Below are positions 1 to 8,163 of a stretch of 64,000 nucleotides of DNA, piece by piece; the stretch's first letter is position 1; each line of letters begins with the position of its first letter. The notes beneath the pieces are model-generated. The model worked only from the letters and a program-made list of their open reading frames with translations. It did no database searches and had not been told where the DNA came from. A program made the translations under genes and the position numbers. The stretch covers positions 1 to 64,000 of the forward strand of contig LADM01000097.1 in assembly GCA_000961645.1 (NCBI GenBank), read 5' to 3'. The DNA comes from Gammaproteobacteria bacterium BRH_c0 (GTDB lineage: Bacteria > Pseudomonadota > Gammaproteobacteria > Pseudomonadales > Porticoccaceae).

Positions 1-297
1 CAAGGCTGGGAAGGCGCATCGGTCATCATGGATAAAGCCTATGAAGGAGACGAAACAAGGCAGTTGGTTCTTGAGCTGGGCATGACGCCGGTTGTCCCGC
101 CTAAAAGTAATCGCCTGACGCCTTGGGAATATGATCGCGAGATGTATAAAAAGCGGAATGAAGTGGAGAGATTATTCCGGCGTTTAAAGGGATTCAGGCG
201 AATATTCACACGATTTGAAAAACTCGATGTGGTGTTCATTTTCTTCATACATTTTGCCCTAATTGCTGACGCATTAATTAGTGTTAACACGCCCTAG
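1..297 (+). CDS. IS5-family transposase, C-terminal part (cut by window start)
   Basis: The reading frame is open from base 1 and continues into the ATG at 28, so this is the 3' end of a longer gene, not an 89-residue protein. The visible part has the DDE transposase C-terminal block of IS5/IS427-like elements: a K-A-Y stretch followed by the conserved Y...R..VER.F.RLK.FRR segment holding the catalytic Glu (residues about 45-70 of the visible part), then a hydrophobic tail. The palindrome gtgttaacac at 281-290, followed by gccctag at the stop codon, resembles an IS427-group inverted repeat and probably marks the right end of the element. The N-terminal half lies outside the window, so intactness cannot be judged. 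Confidence 0.8.
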   Translation, partial: QGWEGASVIMDKAYEGDETRQLVLELGMTPVVPPKSNRLTPWEYDREMYKKRNEVERLFRRLKGFRRIFTRFEKLDVVFIFFIHFALIADALISVNTP

Positions 298-466
298 AAA
301 AGAGCCAGCCACAGGATCGAAAATTCCGCACCCTAACCCGGTGCGGCATCAGCAGAGTATATCTCTGGTAATAACATTGCTGAGTGCATAGCGACTCTGC
401 TCAATTAAGCGCAGCACTTTGTCTTCCGCTGGTGTCTCCTGCGGAGATTGTCGAGACGGCAATTGA

Positions 467-1048
467 TCACCGCTTCCCTCCCTTCTTTCCACCCAATTTG
501 GCCAGCCTGGCGTTAATGGCTTTCAGATCGCAATGCTGCGGGTCGTACTCTTCCCCCAGCCACTCGCGATAGCTCTCGTGCTCCAGATGTTCAGGGTCCG
601 CCATGGCCTCCAGAAAATCGTAGAAGCCGGGGATACCACCCACATCTTCCGGTGGGCAGGCGCCGACGGCGGCGAGGCAAGTGGGCAGTTGCAGGTTGTC
701 GGCAGGTGGGAAGATCTTTTCCAGTGTCAGGATGTGCCGCCAGCTGTCGCCAAAATCGTATTCGTACAGGAGGCTGTCCTTCTCCTTTTTCAGCAGCTGG
801 TAGAGGCGATACTTTTTCTCGTCCTTCGTTTCGTCCAGGCCAAAGTCGGGGTCGGCTATGCCGTAGAAGCTCCGTTGATGAATAAAGTGATGCAGGTGGC
901 CGTTGAACCAGCCCATGGCGATCTGGATTACCTGGTGAAGCCTGGCCAAGGTGATAGTGTCCGGCACCAGTACCTGGCGCGAGATGGCAGGGTCGGTGTA
1001 TTCCAGGGTGATATTGAGCTGATAGACGCTTTGGTAGGGAGCAGGCAT
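467..1048 (-). CDS. pRiA4b ORF-3-like protein
   Basis: A 193-residue protein of the plasmid pRiA4b ORF-3 family (PF07929). The family signature is seen as Y.L.ITL near residues 8-16, then R.VLVPD..TL..LH..IQ..MGW..GHLHHF at 24-55, and later Y.YDFGD.WRH at about 98-107. The biochemical role of the family is unknown; members are common beside mobile elements. The start ATG at 1048 has an upstream aaagga on the minus strand. The left end of the IS200-type element lies only about 25 bp upstream, so its original promoter may have been separated by the insertion. The basic Gly/Lys C-terminus is probably disordered. Confidence 0.8.
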   Translation of the reverse strand: MPAPYQSVYQLNITLEYTDPAISRQVLVPDTITLARLHQVIQIAMGWFNGHLHHFIHQRSFYGIADPDFGLDETKDEKKYRLYQLLKKEKDSLLYEYDFGDSWRHILTLEKIFPPADNLQLPTCLAAVGACPPEDVGGIPGFYDFLEAMADPEHLEHESYREWLGEEYDPQHCDLKAINARLAKLGGKKGGKR

Positions 1049-1075
1049 GATTTTCCTTTAGTTTGAAGTAGAAAC

Positions 1076-1094
1076 CCGCGTCCTTAGGACGCGG
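1076..1094 (+). repeat. left-end hairpin of the IS200-type element
   Basis: Stem ccgcgtcc / ggacgcgg with loop TTA. Stem length and loop match the right-end hairpin at 1696-1714; TnpA of this family recognises such structures on single-stranded DNA. Confidence 0.7.
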
Positions 1095-1192
1095 TCATGA
1101 GTGACCGGCTGTGCCTGTCACGAATTAGAAAGCTCATGTTAAATCCGAGGTTGAGTTGTCCCCACAACATCAACCAGAAGCAAGGAAATAAC

Positions 1193-1615
1193 ATGAGCCG
1201 TTTTGAAAAGTTAACGCATGTGCTCTGGCATTGCCAGTACCACATTGTCTGGGTTCCGAAGTACCGTTTTCGGATTCTGAAGGGGCCGATAGCCCGTGAA
1301 GTGTTCAATTGTGTGCAAGTCTACAGTAGCCGGTTGGGCTGCAAGGTGATAGAGCTGAACGTGCAGTTGGACCACGTCCACCTGCTGGTGAAGGTGTCGA
1401 CTTCTCAGCTGATGGGCACAGTGAAAGGAAAAAGCGCGTTGCGGGTATTTACGCGCTTCCCGTATTTGAAGCAGAAGCCTTATTGGGGCAACCATTTCTG
1501 GGCCAAGGGGTATTGCGTGGATACGGTGGGCGTTGATGCGGATATGATCCGCAAATATGTGAAATACCAAGAGAAGCAAGAACAGCGTCAAGTGCAGCTG
1601 AATCTCACGAAGTGA
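1193..1615 (+). CDS. tnpA: IS200/IS605 family transposase TnpA
   Basis: A 140-residue Y1 HUH transposase that cuts and joins single-stranded DNA. The metal-binding HVH is at residues 61-63, inside the conserved V.LDHVHLL.K block. The likely nucleophile is Tyr122 in the helix IRKYVKYQ, with the companion Gln126. The frame is open further upstream, to 1097, but the ATG at 1193 is chosen because it has aaggaa just upstream and gives the usual family start (short N-terminus, then W.C.YH.VW.PKYR) and length. No frameshift or stop is seen, so it may be active. The element sits between a pRiA4b-like gene and a dehydrogenase gene. Confidence 0.9.
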   Translation: MSRFEKLTHVLWHCQYHIVWVPKYRFRILKGPIAREVFNCVQVYSSRLGCKVIELNVQLDHVHLLVKVSTSQLMGTVKGKSALRVFTRFPYLKQKPYWGNHFWAKGYCVDTVGVDADMIRKYVKYQEKQEQRQVQLNLTK

Positions 1616-1624
1616 TTCAGGGCT

Positions 1625-1671
1625 GGGGCAGCTCAGGCCAGCCTTCTCAGAAGGCTGGCCTGAGCTGCCCC
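1625..1671. terminator. long perfect hairpin after tnpA
   Basis: Two 23-base arms pair perfectly around a single base (1648), starting 9 bp after the tnpA stop. It is probably a transcription barrier or terminator of the IS. Its last bases (1667-1671) are shared with a second hairpin, so the two structures compete. Confidence 0.6.
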
Positions 1672-1684
1672 CTTAATAGGGGGC
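1667..1684 (+). terminator. second, overlapping hairpin
   Basis: Stem gccccct / agggggc with loop taat. It shares bases 1667-1671 with the larger hairpin at 1625-1671, so only one can form at a time. Confidence 0.45.
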
Positions 1685-1695
1685 ATAAGGCAATT

Positions 1696-1714
1696 CCGGG
1701 TTCTTAGAACCCGG
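1696..1714 (+). repeat. right-end hairpin of the IS200-type element
   Basis: Stem ccgggttc / gaacccgg with loop TTA, the counterpart of the left-end hairpin. Confidence 0.7.
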
Positions 1715-1734
1715 ATGTTTACATATCCTGATGA

Positions 1735-2622
1735 TCAAGGGTTGCGCAGACGCTCGAGGCGCGCCATCAAGCTCGACGTATCCCAACGCCCGCCGCCCAT
1801 TCCCTGAACTTCCCCATAAAACTGATCCACCAGAGCGGTGACGGGCAGGTGGCTGCCATTATTGCGGGCTTCGGCCAGTACGTAGGTCAGGTCCTTGCGC
1901 ATCCAGTCGACGGCGAAGCCGTGGTCGTAGTGGCCTTCGGCCATCGTGCTGTGGCGGTTTTCCATTTGCCAGGATTGCGCGGCGCCCTTGCTGATCACAT
2001 CGACTACCTCAGTGATATCGAGTCCGGCGGAGCGGGCGAAGTGCAGGCCCTCCGACAAACCTTGCAGCAGGCCGGCGATACAGATCTGGTTGACCATCTT
2101 GGTGAGCTGGCCGCTGCCTGCCGGGCCCATCAGCTTGACCCGCACCGCGTAGGTTTGTAGCAGGGCTTCAACCTGGTTGTAGGTGCTTTCGCTGCCGCCA
2201 CACATGATGGTGAGGCGGCCATTAACAGCGCCTGCCTGGCCGCCGGATACAGGCGCGTCGATAAACCCGTTGCCGCGCTCGGCCAGCAGGGCTTCGAGTT
2301 CGCGTGCGATGGTGGCGGAGGTGGTGGTGTGGTCGATGACAATGGCGCCTTCGGGCAGGGTGTTGATGACACCGTCGCTGCCGAGCATCACTTCGCGCAG
2401 GTCGTCGTCGTTGCCCACGCAGCTCAACACAATATCGGCAGAGGCGGCAGCCAGTGCCGGTGTGTCGGCGGTTGTGCCACCAAATTCTTCGGCCCAGCGC
2501 CGGGCTTTTTGCGGGCTGCGGTTATACACGGTGACGGGGTATCCGGCCTTGAACAGGTGTCCGGCCATGGGGTAGCCCATAACGCCAAGGCCGAGGAATG
2601 CAATGGATGGCAGTGGTTTCAT
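1735..2622 (-). CDS. NAD(P)-dependent 3-hydroxyisobutyrate dehydrogenase-family oxidoreductase
   Basis: Belongs to the beta-hydroxyacid dehydrogenase family (3-hydroxyisobutyrate, tartronate semialdehyde and related substrates). The N-terminal Rossmann fold has the dinucleotide motif GLGVMG within the first 20 residues, followed by the substrate-binding DAPVSGG, the NAD-linked block GSGQ and the catalytic Lys in LTKMVNQ. About 295 residues is the normal length. The frame is open six codons further to a TTG, but the ATG at 2622 has ggaaagg 7-8 bases upstream and is preferred. The exact substrate cannot be told from sequence. A cysteine-rich CPXCG gene lies directly upstream on the same strand, and the two may be cotranscribed. 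Confidence 0.88.
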   Translation of the reverse strand: MKPLPSIAFLGLGVMGYPMAGHLFKAGYPVTVYNRSPQKARRWAEEFGGTTADTPALAAASADIVLSCVGNDDDLREVMLGSDGVINTLPEGAIVIDHTTTSATIARELEALLAERGNGFIDAPVSGGQAGAVNGRLTIMCGGSESTYNQVEALLQTYAVRVKLMGPAGSGQLTKMVNQICIAGLLQGLSEGLHFARSAGLDITEVVDVISKGAAQSWQMENRHSTMAEGHYDHGFAVDWMRKDLTYVLAEARNNGSHLPVTALVDQFYGEVQGMGGGRWDTSSLMARLERLRNP

Positions 2623-2643
2623 GATGATCCTTTCCTGCAAGCT

Positions 2644-2856
2644 TCAAATGTCAGTTGTTACCAGTGGTGATTCGCCGGTTTTGGCAATGACCTCCAATCC
2701 CGCTGCGGTCTCGATCACCGTGATTTCGATGGGCTGGCAGCAGATCTGGCAGTCGACAATCTGCTGCTGGCCGATATCGTTCATGACATCGATTTCGATG
2801 GCATTCATGGTCATGCAGTAGGGGCAGGAGAACAGTTCTTCTTCGCTCAGGCTCAT
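2644..2856 (-). CDS. CPXCG motif-containing cysteine-rich protein
   Basis: A 70-residue zinc-ribbon-like protein. The Cys pairs are CPYC (11-14) and CQICC (36-40), as in the family PF14255. The function is unknown; the cysteines probably bind one metal ion. It lies 21 bp upstream of the dehydrogenase gene on the same strand and diverges from the UPF0149 gene at 3009. Confidence 0.82.
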   Translation of the reverse strand: MSLSEEELFSCPYCMTMNAIEIDVMNDIGQQQIVDCQICCQPIEITVIETAAGLEVIAKTGESPLVTTDI

Positions 2857-3008
2857 GTGTTTTCCTCAACATAGTCGGGAATTACTGGTTGTGGCGCCAA
2901 GTATAGCTGGCTTGCGCAGGGCGACGATCTGCGGCGACTGGCCCCCAGCCAGGGTTTTGGGTATATCATGGCCGCCTCTGCACATCCTATCCGTTATCAG
3001 GAGTTCCC

Positions 3009-3659
3009 ATGTCATCCCCCCAGGCTCAATTTAACTACCAACACTTTATTGCATTGCTGGAACGCCTCGGGGTGAGCGAGCAGGTGCTCGACCCCCATAT
3101 CCTTAGCGGCCTGGCGCTGGCCATTACCGTAGCGCCGGACCTGATTGACCCGGAGGAGTGGTTCCCGCTGGCGTTTCTCGACGAAAGCGGCGATGTGGCT
3201 GAACCGCAGTTCAGGTCCGAGGATGATGCCGATACGTTTTACCAGCAGCTGCTGATGCTCACCGACTACTGGAACGGCAAGCTGAGCGAGGAATCGCCCC
3301 TCCAGTTGCCCGCCGAGTACTGTCTGGATGCCGATGGCGAACCCTCCACAGCGCTGCGGGATTTCTGCGACGGCGTGTTGATCGGCTTCGACTGGCTTGA
3401 TGAGGTGTGGACCGAAGTGCTGGAAGAAGTGGCCGAAGTGAACGGCGATCTGGGTGACGTGTTCGATTCCACCCTGGTGGCCTGCCTGCTGCTCAACGAT
3501 CCTGTCACCACCCGCGCCAGCCTGCTGGAAACCGACGGTATCATCGAGGAAGACCAGATGACCTTCGAGGAAGCCATTGAAGTGTTTCGCACCGGCATCC
3601 TGATTGTGGCGAATTTCAGCCGCGATGTGGTGGAGTTGCTGGAAGACGAAGCGGAGTGA
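3009..3659 (+). CDS. UPF0149 (YgfB/YecA) family protein
   Basis: A 216-residue acidic, helical protein of the UPF0149 family. Typical blocks are the H...SGLALAI...PDLI.PEEWFPLAF segment (about residues 28-60) and the FCDGVL.GFDWL..VW segment in the middle. It lacks the C-terminal SEC-C metal motif that its paralogue at 10360 has. In-frame ATG at 3009 has caggag 5-6 bases upstream. Family members are YgfB- or YecA-like; no firm function can be assigned here. Confidence 0.85.
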   Translation: MSSPQAQFNYQHFIALLERLGVSEQVLDPHILSGLALAITVAPDLIDPEEWFPLAFLDESGDVAEPQFRSEDDADTFYQQLLMLTDYWNGKLSEESPLQLPAEYCLDADGEPSTALRDFCDGVLIGFDWLDEVWTEVLEEVAEVNGDLGDVFDSTLVACLLLNDPVTTRASLLETDGIIEEDQMTFEEAIEVFRTGILIVANFSRDVVELLEDEAE

Positions 3660-3665
3660 TTTTGA

Positions 3666-3845
3666 GTTTCACGTAACACGTTGCACGCAAAAGCCCAGTG
3701 AAAGTGAACATCAGTTTGTCATTTCGACCGCAGGGAAAACTCTTGCAGCGGTGGTAAGGATTCCTCCCTTTGGTCGGAATGACAGGCAAAAGATGGGCTG
3801 CTGCCAAGCTGCTTTTACGTGCAACGTGTTGCGTGTTACGTGAAA
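3666..3845. repeat. nested inverted-repeat element between convergent genes
   Basis: Outer arms (3666-3687 and 3818-3845) pair as tttcacgtaacacgttgcacg against its complement, with a 7-bp insertion in the right arm. An inner pair, gtcatttcgacc (3718-3729) and ggtcggaatgac (3772-3783), pairs with one mismatch. The roughly 180-bp element fills the gap between the UPF0149 and transglycosylase genes. It looks like a dispersed MITE- or REP-type repeat and may also end transcription in both directions. It encodes no supported protein. Confidence 0.6.
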
Positions 3846-3860
3846 CGCAAAAGATGCAAC

Positions 3861-5696
3861 TCAAACCCCATAACACTGCCTGACCGCCTCCGGCCCCTGC
3901 TTGCGAATCGACTGGTACTTTTTCCAGAATGCCTCATCCACCTTCTTGAGGTAATTGCTGGCGTTGGGGTTGCGGTAGCGGGTCAGGTGGCGCGGACCGC
4001 CGTTGTAGACACCGTAGGCGGCGCGCGCCAGATCATCCTTGTTGCCGCGGATTTCGTGTTCCTTTTTCTTGATGGCGTAATCCACCAGATAGTGGGTGAG
4101 AATTTCGTTGCCCGCCCGGGCGTTGTAGCCCACGTTGCTGCGCAGCGCCTCAATGTCGTAAATGCCGCGCCACACATGCTGGTTGATCTGCATCAGGCCC
4201 AGCGCCCCGGCCCCTGACTGAATGGGCTGGATGCGGCCATTGCGGGTGATAAACTGGCGCCAGCAGGATTCCTGCCAGGCGGTGGCGCGCACCAGATCCT
4301 CGTAAACGGGGAAGAACTGCGGCGCTATCTTGCCCCGTTCCCGCTCGGCGCGAATGCTCTCCTCCAGCAGCTGCTCCATGGTGTGCAGGTATTTATCGAT
4401 TTCACTGCGCGCTGGCACCCAACCCGTCAGGGTCTTCACCAGGGCCGGGTCTACAGTGGAGGCCTCGACCCTGGGAATCACCCAGACAAAAGGGAGCGGC
4501 GGTTTTTCATCCTCCCTGAATTCCGGGTCAAGACCCAGCAGTGCGCGCAATTCGGGATCGACTGCCGTGTCGTAGTCGAGTTCATCATCGGTCACGGTTG
4601 GCGCCAGCATCCGCGCCAGGCTGCGCAGGGTGTTGCTGTCGAGGCGCATGCCCAGGTGAGGGGCGGCGCTGTCGAGGGTTTGCAGGGCGTTGGCGGCGCT
4701 GATAAAGGTGGCGAACTGGAGCGCCCGGGTGCCGGGCAGATCCATGTCGTTATCGCGCAGTAATTCGCTTTCCTTCAGCAGCGGCGCCAGCCGCGTCCAG
4801 GTGCTGAGAAACAGCTCCCGCACCGGGTCGCGGGACGGGTGATCCGCCGCCAGTGCGGCACGCAGGTCATAGCGGGCGTCGAGCAGCACAGCTGCCAGCT
4901 CATCCCTCAATGCCGGTTCGACACCGATGGCAAAGCCCTTGATCATCCAGGTGAGAAAGCCGTCCCAGGATTGCCAGGACTCATCCCAGCTGGCCAGTTC
5001 GGCGGCGGACAGTATCGGCTCTTCCTGCATGGTCCAGCCCTGGGGTGGCTCTGGCGCCTGCAGGGAAAACACAATGTCGAGCCCGGCGGGAGCCGCTTCT
5101 ACGGCCTTGAGTGACAGGGAGGAGGCGACAGCCTCGCGCTGTATCTGGTCGGAGGGCAATGACTGCCTGAGTAGTGCCTGGATTTCCGTCACTGCCGGAT
5201 TGAGATCAATGGTCACTGCGCCCAGTTGCGGGTGTATATAGCTCTTGATCCAGTTCCACACCAGCCCCGGCACCGAGCGCTGCTGTTCATCGCTGGTAAG
5301 AATATTGGAGTCGACAACGCTAAAGGCAATAGTTGAACTGCCCGGCGCCACATAGGCCTGCTCGCGGGTTTCCACTGTGCCGCTCCATTCAAAGGGCAGC
5401 ATGCAGCGGCCATTGAGCGGTGTGCCGCCTTTGGCCGTCACCAGGGTGAGGATGCGCAGCTGGCCCTCATCGCTGCCCTCAACACGGGGCTGCGACAGCA
5501 CCAGGGAGTTGCAACCGGCGCTGTCGGCAAATACCGGAGCGGTGTTGTCCGGCCCGACAAACACCTGGCGCGCCAGGGCCAGGCTGACAATGTCGTAATC
5601 CAGCGTGATGGGCAGGTCGATTTGCCCGGCGCGAGCGCCAGTGGAAACAGCCACACTGAGGAGGAGTATCAAGGGAAAACACATCAGATGACGCAT
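3861..5696 (-). CDS. secreted lytic transglycosylase (SLT domain)
   Basis: About 611 residues from the ATG at 5696, chosen because it begins a clear signal peptide (hydrophobic LILLLSVAVSTGARA ending AxA). The frame is open 37 codons further upstream, but those residues lack export features. The C-terminal third is an SLT (goose-lysozyme-like) domain: catalytic Glu in the AWQESCW context, then GALGLMQI, then the AAYGVYNGGP motif with the usual spacing. It should cleave the MurNAc-GlcNAc bond in the periplasm, leaving anhydroMurNAc ends. The N-terminal 400 residues match no domain I recognise, so this is not a standard MltC, MltE or Slt70. The gene diverges from the small membrane protein at 5864. 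Confidence 0.85.
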   Translation of the reverse strand: MRHLMCFPLILLLSVAVSTGARAGQIDLPITLDYDIVSLALARQVFVGPDNTAPVFADSAGCNSLVLSQPRVEGSDEGQLRILTLVTAKGGTPLNGRCMLPFEWSGTVETREQAYVAPGSSTIAFSVVDSNILTSDEQQRSVPGLVWNWIKSYIHPQLGAVTIDLNPAVTEIQALLRQSLPSDQIQREAVASSLSLKAVEAAPAGLDIVFSLQAPEPPQGWTMQEEPILSAAELASWDESWQSWDGFLTWMIKGFAIGVEPALRDELAAVLLDARYDLRAALAADHPSRDPVRELFLSTWTRLAPLLKESELLRDNDMDLPGTRALQFATFISAANALQTLDSAAPHLGMRLDSNTLRSLARMLAPTVTDDELDYDTAVDPELRALLGLDPEFREDEKPPLPFVWVIPRVEASTVDPALVKTLTGWVPARSEIDKYLHTMEQLLEESIRAERERGKIAPQFFPVYEDLVRATAWQESCWRQFITRNGRIQPIQSGAGALGLMQINQHVWRGIYDIEALRSNVGYNARAGNEILTHYLVDYAIKKKEHEIRGNKDDLARAAYGVYNGGPRHLTRYRNPNASNYLKKVDEAFWKKYQSIRKQGPEAVRQCYGV

Positions 5697-5863
5697 GGCG
5701 GTCCGGCGAATGGTGGCGGCAGGTGAATCATAGCGAAAATCCTTGCAGCGGGAGAAGCTGATTTCAGTGGCCAGACAGCGGCGGGGAACTTTGCTTGCTA
5801 TAGTCATTCCAAATGTTGCTGCACGTTTACGACCAACATCTACCTCACAGAAGGAATGACAGT

Positions 5864-6052
5864 ATGGATATTCAGGTTGGCGGTCTTCTCGGTTTACTGA
5901 TTCTGGCGGCAGATATCTGGGCCATTATCAACATCTTTCAATCTTCCAGTCCCAATCTGAACAAGCTACTGTGGATACTGCTTGTGCTCCTGTTGCCGGT
6001 GGTGGGCCTGATTATCTGGTTTTTTATCGGACCGCGTGGGGGCAAGGTCTGA
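5864..6052 (+). CDS. small PLDc_N-domain membrane protein
   Basis: 62 residues with two membrane helices (about 6-24 and 34-54) and the family ending WFFIGPRG, matching PLDc_N (PF13396), the membrane anchor found at the N-terminus of cardiolipin synthases but here standing alone. The ATG at 5864 follows aagga 10 bases upstream and is preferred over the longer frame from 5813. The role of stand-alone versions is unknown. Confidence 0.75.
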   Translation: MDIQVGGLLGLLILAADIWAIINIFQSSSPNLNKLLWILLVLLLPVVGLIIWFFIGPRGGKV

Positions 6053-6203
6053 AGGCCTGATCCCTATTACCCGGAAGTCAGTACTCAGCTCTACGGGAAA
6101 TGTTGAATGGGAGACGGGAGACGGTGAATATTGACCTCTCCCGTCTCCCGTACAACATCTTCCTTTCCATAACAATAACCGGTTTTACCTGCGGATAATG
6201 CTC

Positions 6204-6854
6204 ATGAAGTTGTTCTACTACCCTGGCGCCTGTTCTCTGGTGCCCCATATTGCCCTGGAAGAAATCGGCGCGCCCTACGAGGCGCTGAAGGTGGATTTTG
6301 CCAAGGGCGAGCAACTGACTCCGGAGTATCGGCTGATCAATCCCGCCGCCCGGGTGCCAGCGCTGGTTACCGGGCGCGGAGTGGTGACTGAAATCCCCGC
6401 CATTCTCGGCTATCTGGCGCGGACGTTTCCGCAGACGGGCCTGATGGCGGTGGATGACCCCTTCGAATTTGCCGAAATGCAGTCGTTCCATATGTACATT
6501 GCCACCACACTGCATGTGCTGTTCCGGCAGATTTCCCGGCCTGAGACCTATGTGGATGGCGAACTCTGCCGCGCGGCACTCAAGGCCAAGGTGCCGGAGA
6601 TGTCAGACCACTACTTCAGGGTGATCGAGGAGCGCATGGCCGATGGCCGCCCCTGGGTCCACGGCGACCGCTGGTCAGCGTCGGATATTTATCTGTACGT
6701 ATTTTCCAGTTACCTGAATATGGGGGATCGCGGCGATCCCGCCAAAGTGCCGTTTATCTGGGCGCACCGTCAGCGGGTGCGGGCGCGGCCCGCAGTGGCG
6801 CGAGCATTGGCCAGCGAAAGCGCAGGCATGGTGGCGATGCAGATTTTTGACTGA
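6204..6854 (+). CDS. beta-class-like glutathione S-transferase
   Basis: 216 residues. The N-terminus MKLFYYPGACSLVPHIALEE is the thioredoxin-fold signature of beta-class bacterial GSTs, with the Cys of PGACS as the typical glutathione-linked cysteine. The helical C-terminal domain ends in an APVARALA-like pattern. It should conjugate or reduce electrophiles with glutathione in the cytoplasm. An ATG two codons upstream (6198) is also possible; 6204 gives the family-standard start. It converges on the AI-2E-type permease gene, with a hairpin between. Confidence 0.88.
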   Translation: MKLFYYPGACSLVPHIALEEIGAPYEALKVDFAKGEQLTPEYRLINPAARVPALVTGRGVVTEIPAILGYLARTFPQTGLMAVDDPFEFAEMQSFHMYIATTLHVLFRQISRPETYVDGELCRAALKAKVPEMSDHYFRVIEERMADGRPWVHGDRWSASDIYLYVFSSYLNMGDRGDPAKVPFIWAHRQRVRARPAVARALASESAGMVAMQIFD

Positions 6855-6860
6855 TCTATC

Positions 6861-6880
6861 CCAGTTTGCCCCAGTTTGCC
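6861..6880. repeat. tandem 10-bp repeat
   Basis: Two exact copies of ccagtttgcc back to back, directly downstream of the GST stop codon. Function unknown. Confidence 0.6.
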
Positions 6881-6889
6881 CCGGCTGGC

Positions 6890-6909
6890 ACCGGGCACAG
6901 GTGCCCGGT
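6890..6909. terminator. hairpin between convergent genes
   Basis: Stem accgggcac / gtgcccggt around two bases (in practice a 7-bp stem with a 6-base loop), between the GST and permease stop codons. There is no strong T-run, so termination strength is uncertain. Confidence 0.5.
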
Positions 6910-8066
6910 CAGTCACCACCCGTTTCGGAAGGTATCGGCGCTGGCGCTTCCAGGTTTGAGGGGTTTTGTGAACCGGAACTGTCAGTTTCCAACGGCTGCA
7001 GCTCATGATTGTTGAAATCGCGGCTGAAAATCTGCCAGAAAACAATAAACACGGCGGCGATCAGTGGCCCGATCACAAAGCCGTTGATGCCGAACATCAC
7101 CAGACCACCGAGGGTCGACAGCAGTACCAGCCAGTCCGGCAGCTTGGTATCGCGGCCCACCAGAATGGGGCGCAGCAGATTGTCTGCCAGGCCGATCACC
7201 AGGAAGCCGTACAGCACCAGAATAATGGCCGAGGTTAAATCACCCACGGCAAACAGGTAGATGGAAAAAGGCAACCAGACAAGCCCGGCGCCGACAGCGG
7301 GAATCAGCGACAGCGCTGCCATCACTACGGCCCAGAGAATGGGGGCCGGAATGTCCAGAATCCAGAAGATCAGCCCCCCCAGCGCCCCCTGGACAATGGC
7401 CACCACCAGGCTGCCCTTGACCGTGGCGCGGGTCACTTCGGAAAACTTCTGGAACAGCAGCCGCTCCCGTTCATCCCCCAGGGGCAGGGCGCGGGCGATC
7501 AGCTGCACCAGCCGGGAACCGTCGCGCAGCAGGAAAAACAGCATGTACAGCATCAGGCCGAGGCTGAGAAAAAACTGGAAGGTGCTCTGCCCGAGGGAAA
7601 AGGCATTCTTGGCGACAAAGCTGCTGGCGGCGAGGGCACTATCAGAGGCCCGTTGCTTGAGAGACTCCATATCCATGCCCAGCCGGTCCAGCACAATCTG
7701 CAATGAAGGCAATGCGCTGCGGATACGGTCCACAATCGTGTCGGGCTTGATCTCTCCCGACTCGATTTTCTGGTAGAGGTTGGCGCCCTCCTGCACAAAG
7801 GATGTCAGTATCAACAGCACCGGGATAACCACCAGCACCACACAGAGCAGCAGGGTGGCGAGGGCGATCAGGTTGGGTCTGTCACCCCAGCGCCGCAGCA
7901 GGCGCTCCTGTACCGGGTAGAACAGCACGCTGATGGCGCAGGCCCAGAACACCGGGGCAAAAAAGGGCTTGAGGAGGTAAAAGAACAGGCCGGTGACGAT
8001 CAGCAGCAGGAGCAGAAACGTGCGTTGCTCCAGTTTGCTGCCGGGGGGGGTGTCGGGTGCTGTCAT
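6909..8066 (-). CDS. AI-2E family transporter (PF01594 permease)
   Basis: About 385 residues from the ATG at 8066. It has the typical pattern of two N-terminal helices (around 16-55), a soluble mid-region, then five or six helices, with the conserved G.....P...LWAVV.......P..G..LVWLP block (around 240-275) and NG.VIGP near the C-terminus. Members export small molecules or act as Na+/H+ antiporters; the AI-2 name does not prove the substrate. The frame stays open to 8252, but that extension would overlap the DODA gene and lacks membrane features. It is probably the last gene of the YbjN-DODA-permease set. Confidence 0.85.
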   Translation of the reverse strand: MTAPDTPPGSKLEQRTFLLLLLIVTGLFFYLLKPFFAPVFWACAISVLFYPVQERLLRRWGDRPNLIALATLLLCVVLVVIPVLLILTSFVQEGANLYQKIESGEIKPDTIVDRIRSALPSLQIVLDRLGMDMESLKQRASDSALAASSFVAKNAFSLGQSTFQFFLSLGLMLYMLFFLLRDGSRLVQLIARALPLGDERERLLFQKFSEVTRATVKGSLVVAIVQGALGGLIFWILDIPAPILWAVVMAALSLIPAVGAGLVWLPFSIYLFAVGDLTSAIILVLYGFLVIGLADNLLRPILVGRDTKLPDWLVLLSTLGGLVMFGINGFVIGPLIAAVFIVFWQIFSRDFNNHELQPLETDSSGSQNPSNLEAPAPIPSETGGD

Positions 8067-8163
8067 GGCAGAGCCTGTGGCAAGTGGGGTGAGGCCAACT
8101 ATAAGGATTCTGCGACGTGCCAACAATAGCCCTGGTCCGGGGCTGAGTAGCTTCCCGGCGGCT

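Larger units (their letters stand above)
1070..1720 (+). mobile_element. IS200/IS605-type insertion sequence
   Basis: A single tnpA gene is bracketed by two matching subterminal hairpins, each an 8-bp stem with loop TTA (1076-1094 and 1696-1714). That is the layout expected for single-strand, HUH-type IS200/IS605 elements, which lack inverted terminal repeats and target duplications. No tnpB is present, so the IS200 group fits best. Exact cleavage sites cannot be fixed without an empty site; the ends given are approximate. Confidence 0.75.

Noticed and set aside
1211-1591. Long minus-strand frame inside the IS transposase
   Set aside because: It is antisense to tnpA, which has all its catalytic motifs.
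3819-5114. Plus-strand frames opposite the lytic transglycosylase
   Set aside because: Shadows of a GC-rich gene with a signal peptide and SLT motifs on the minus strand.
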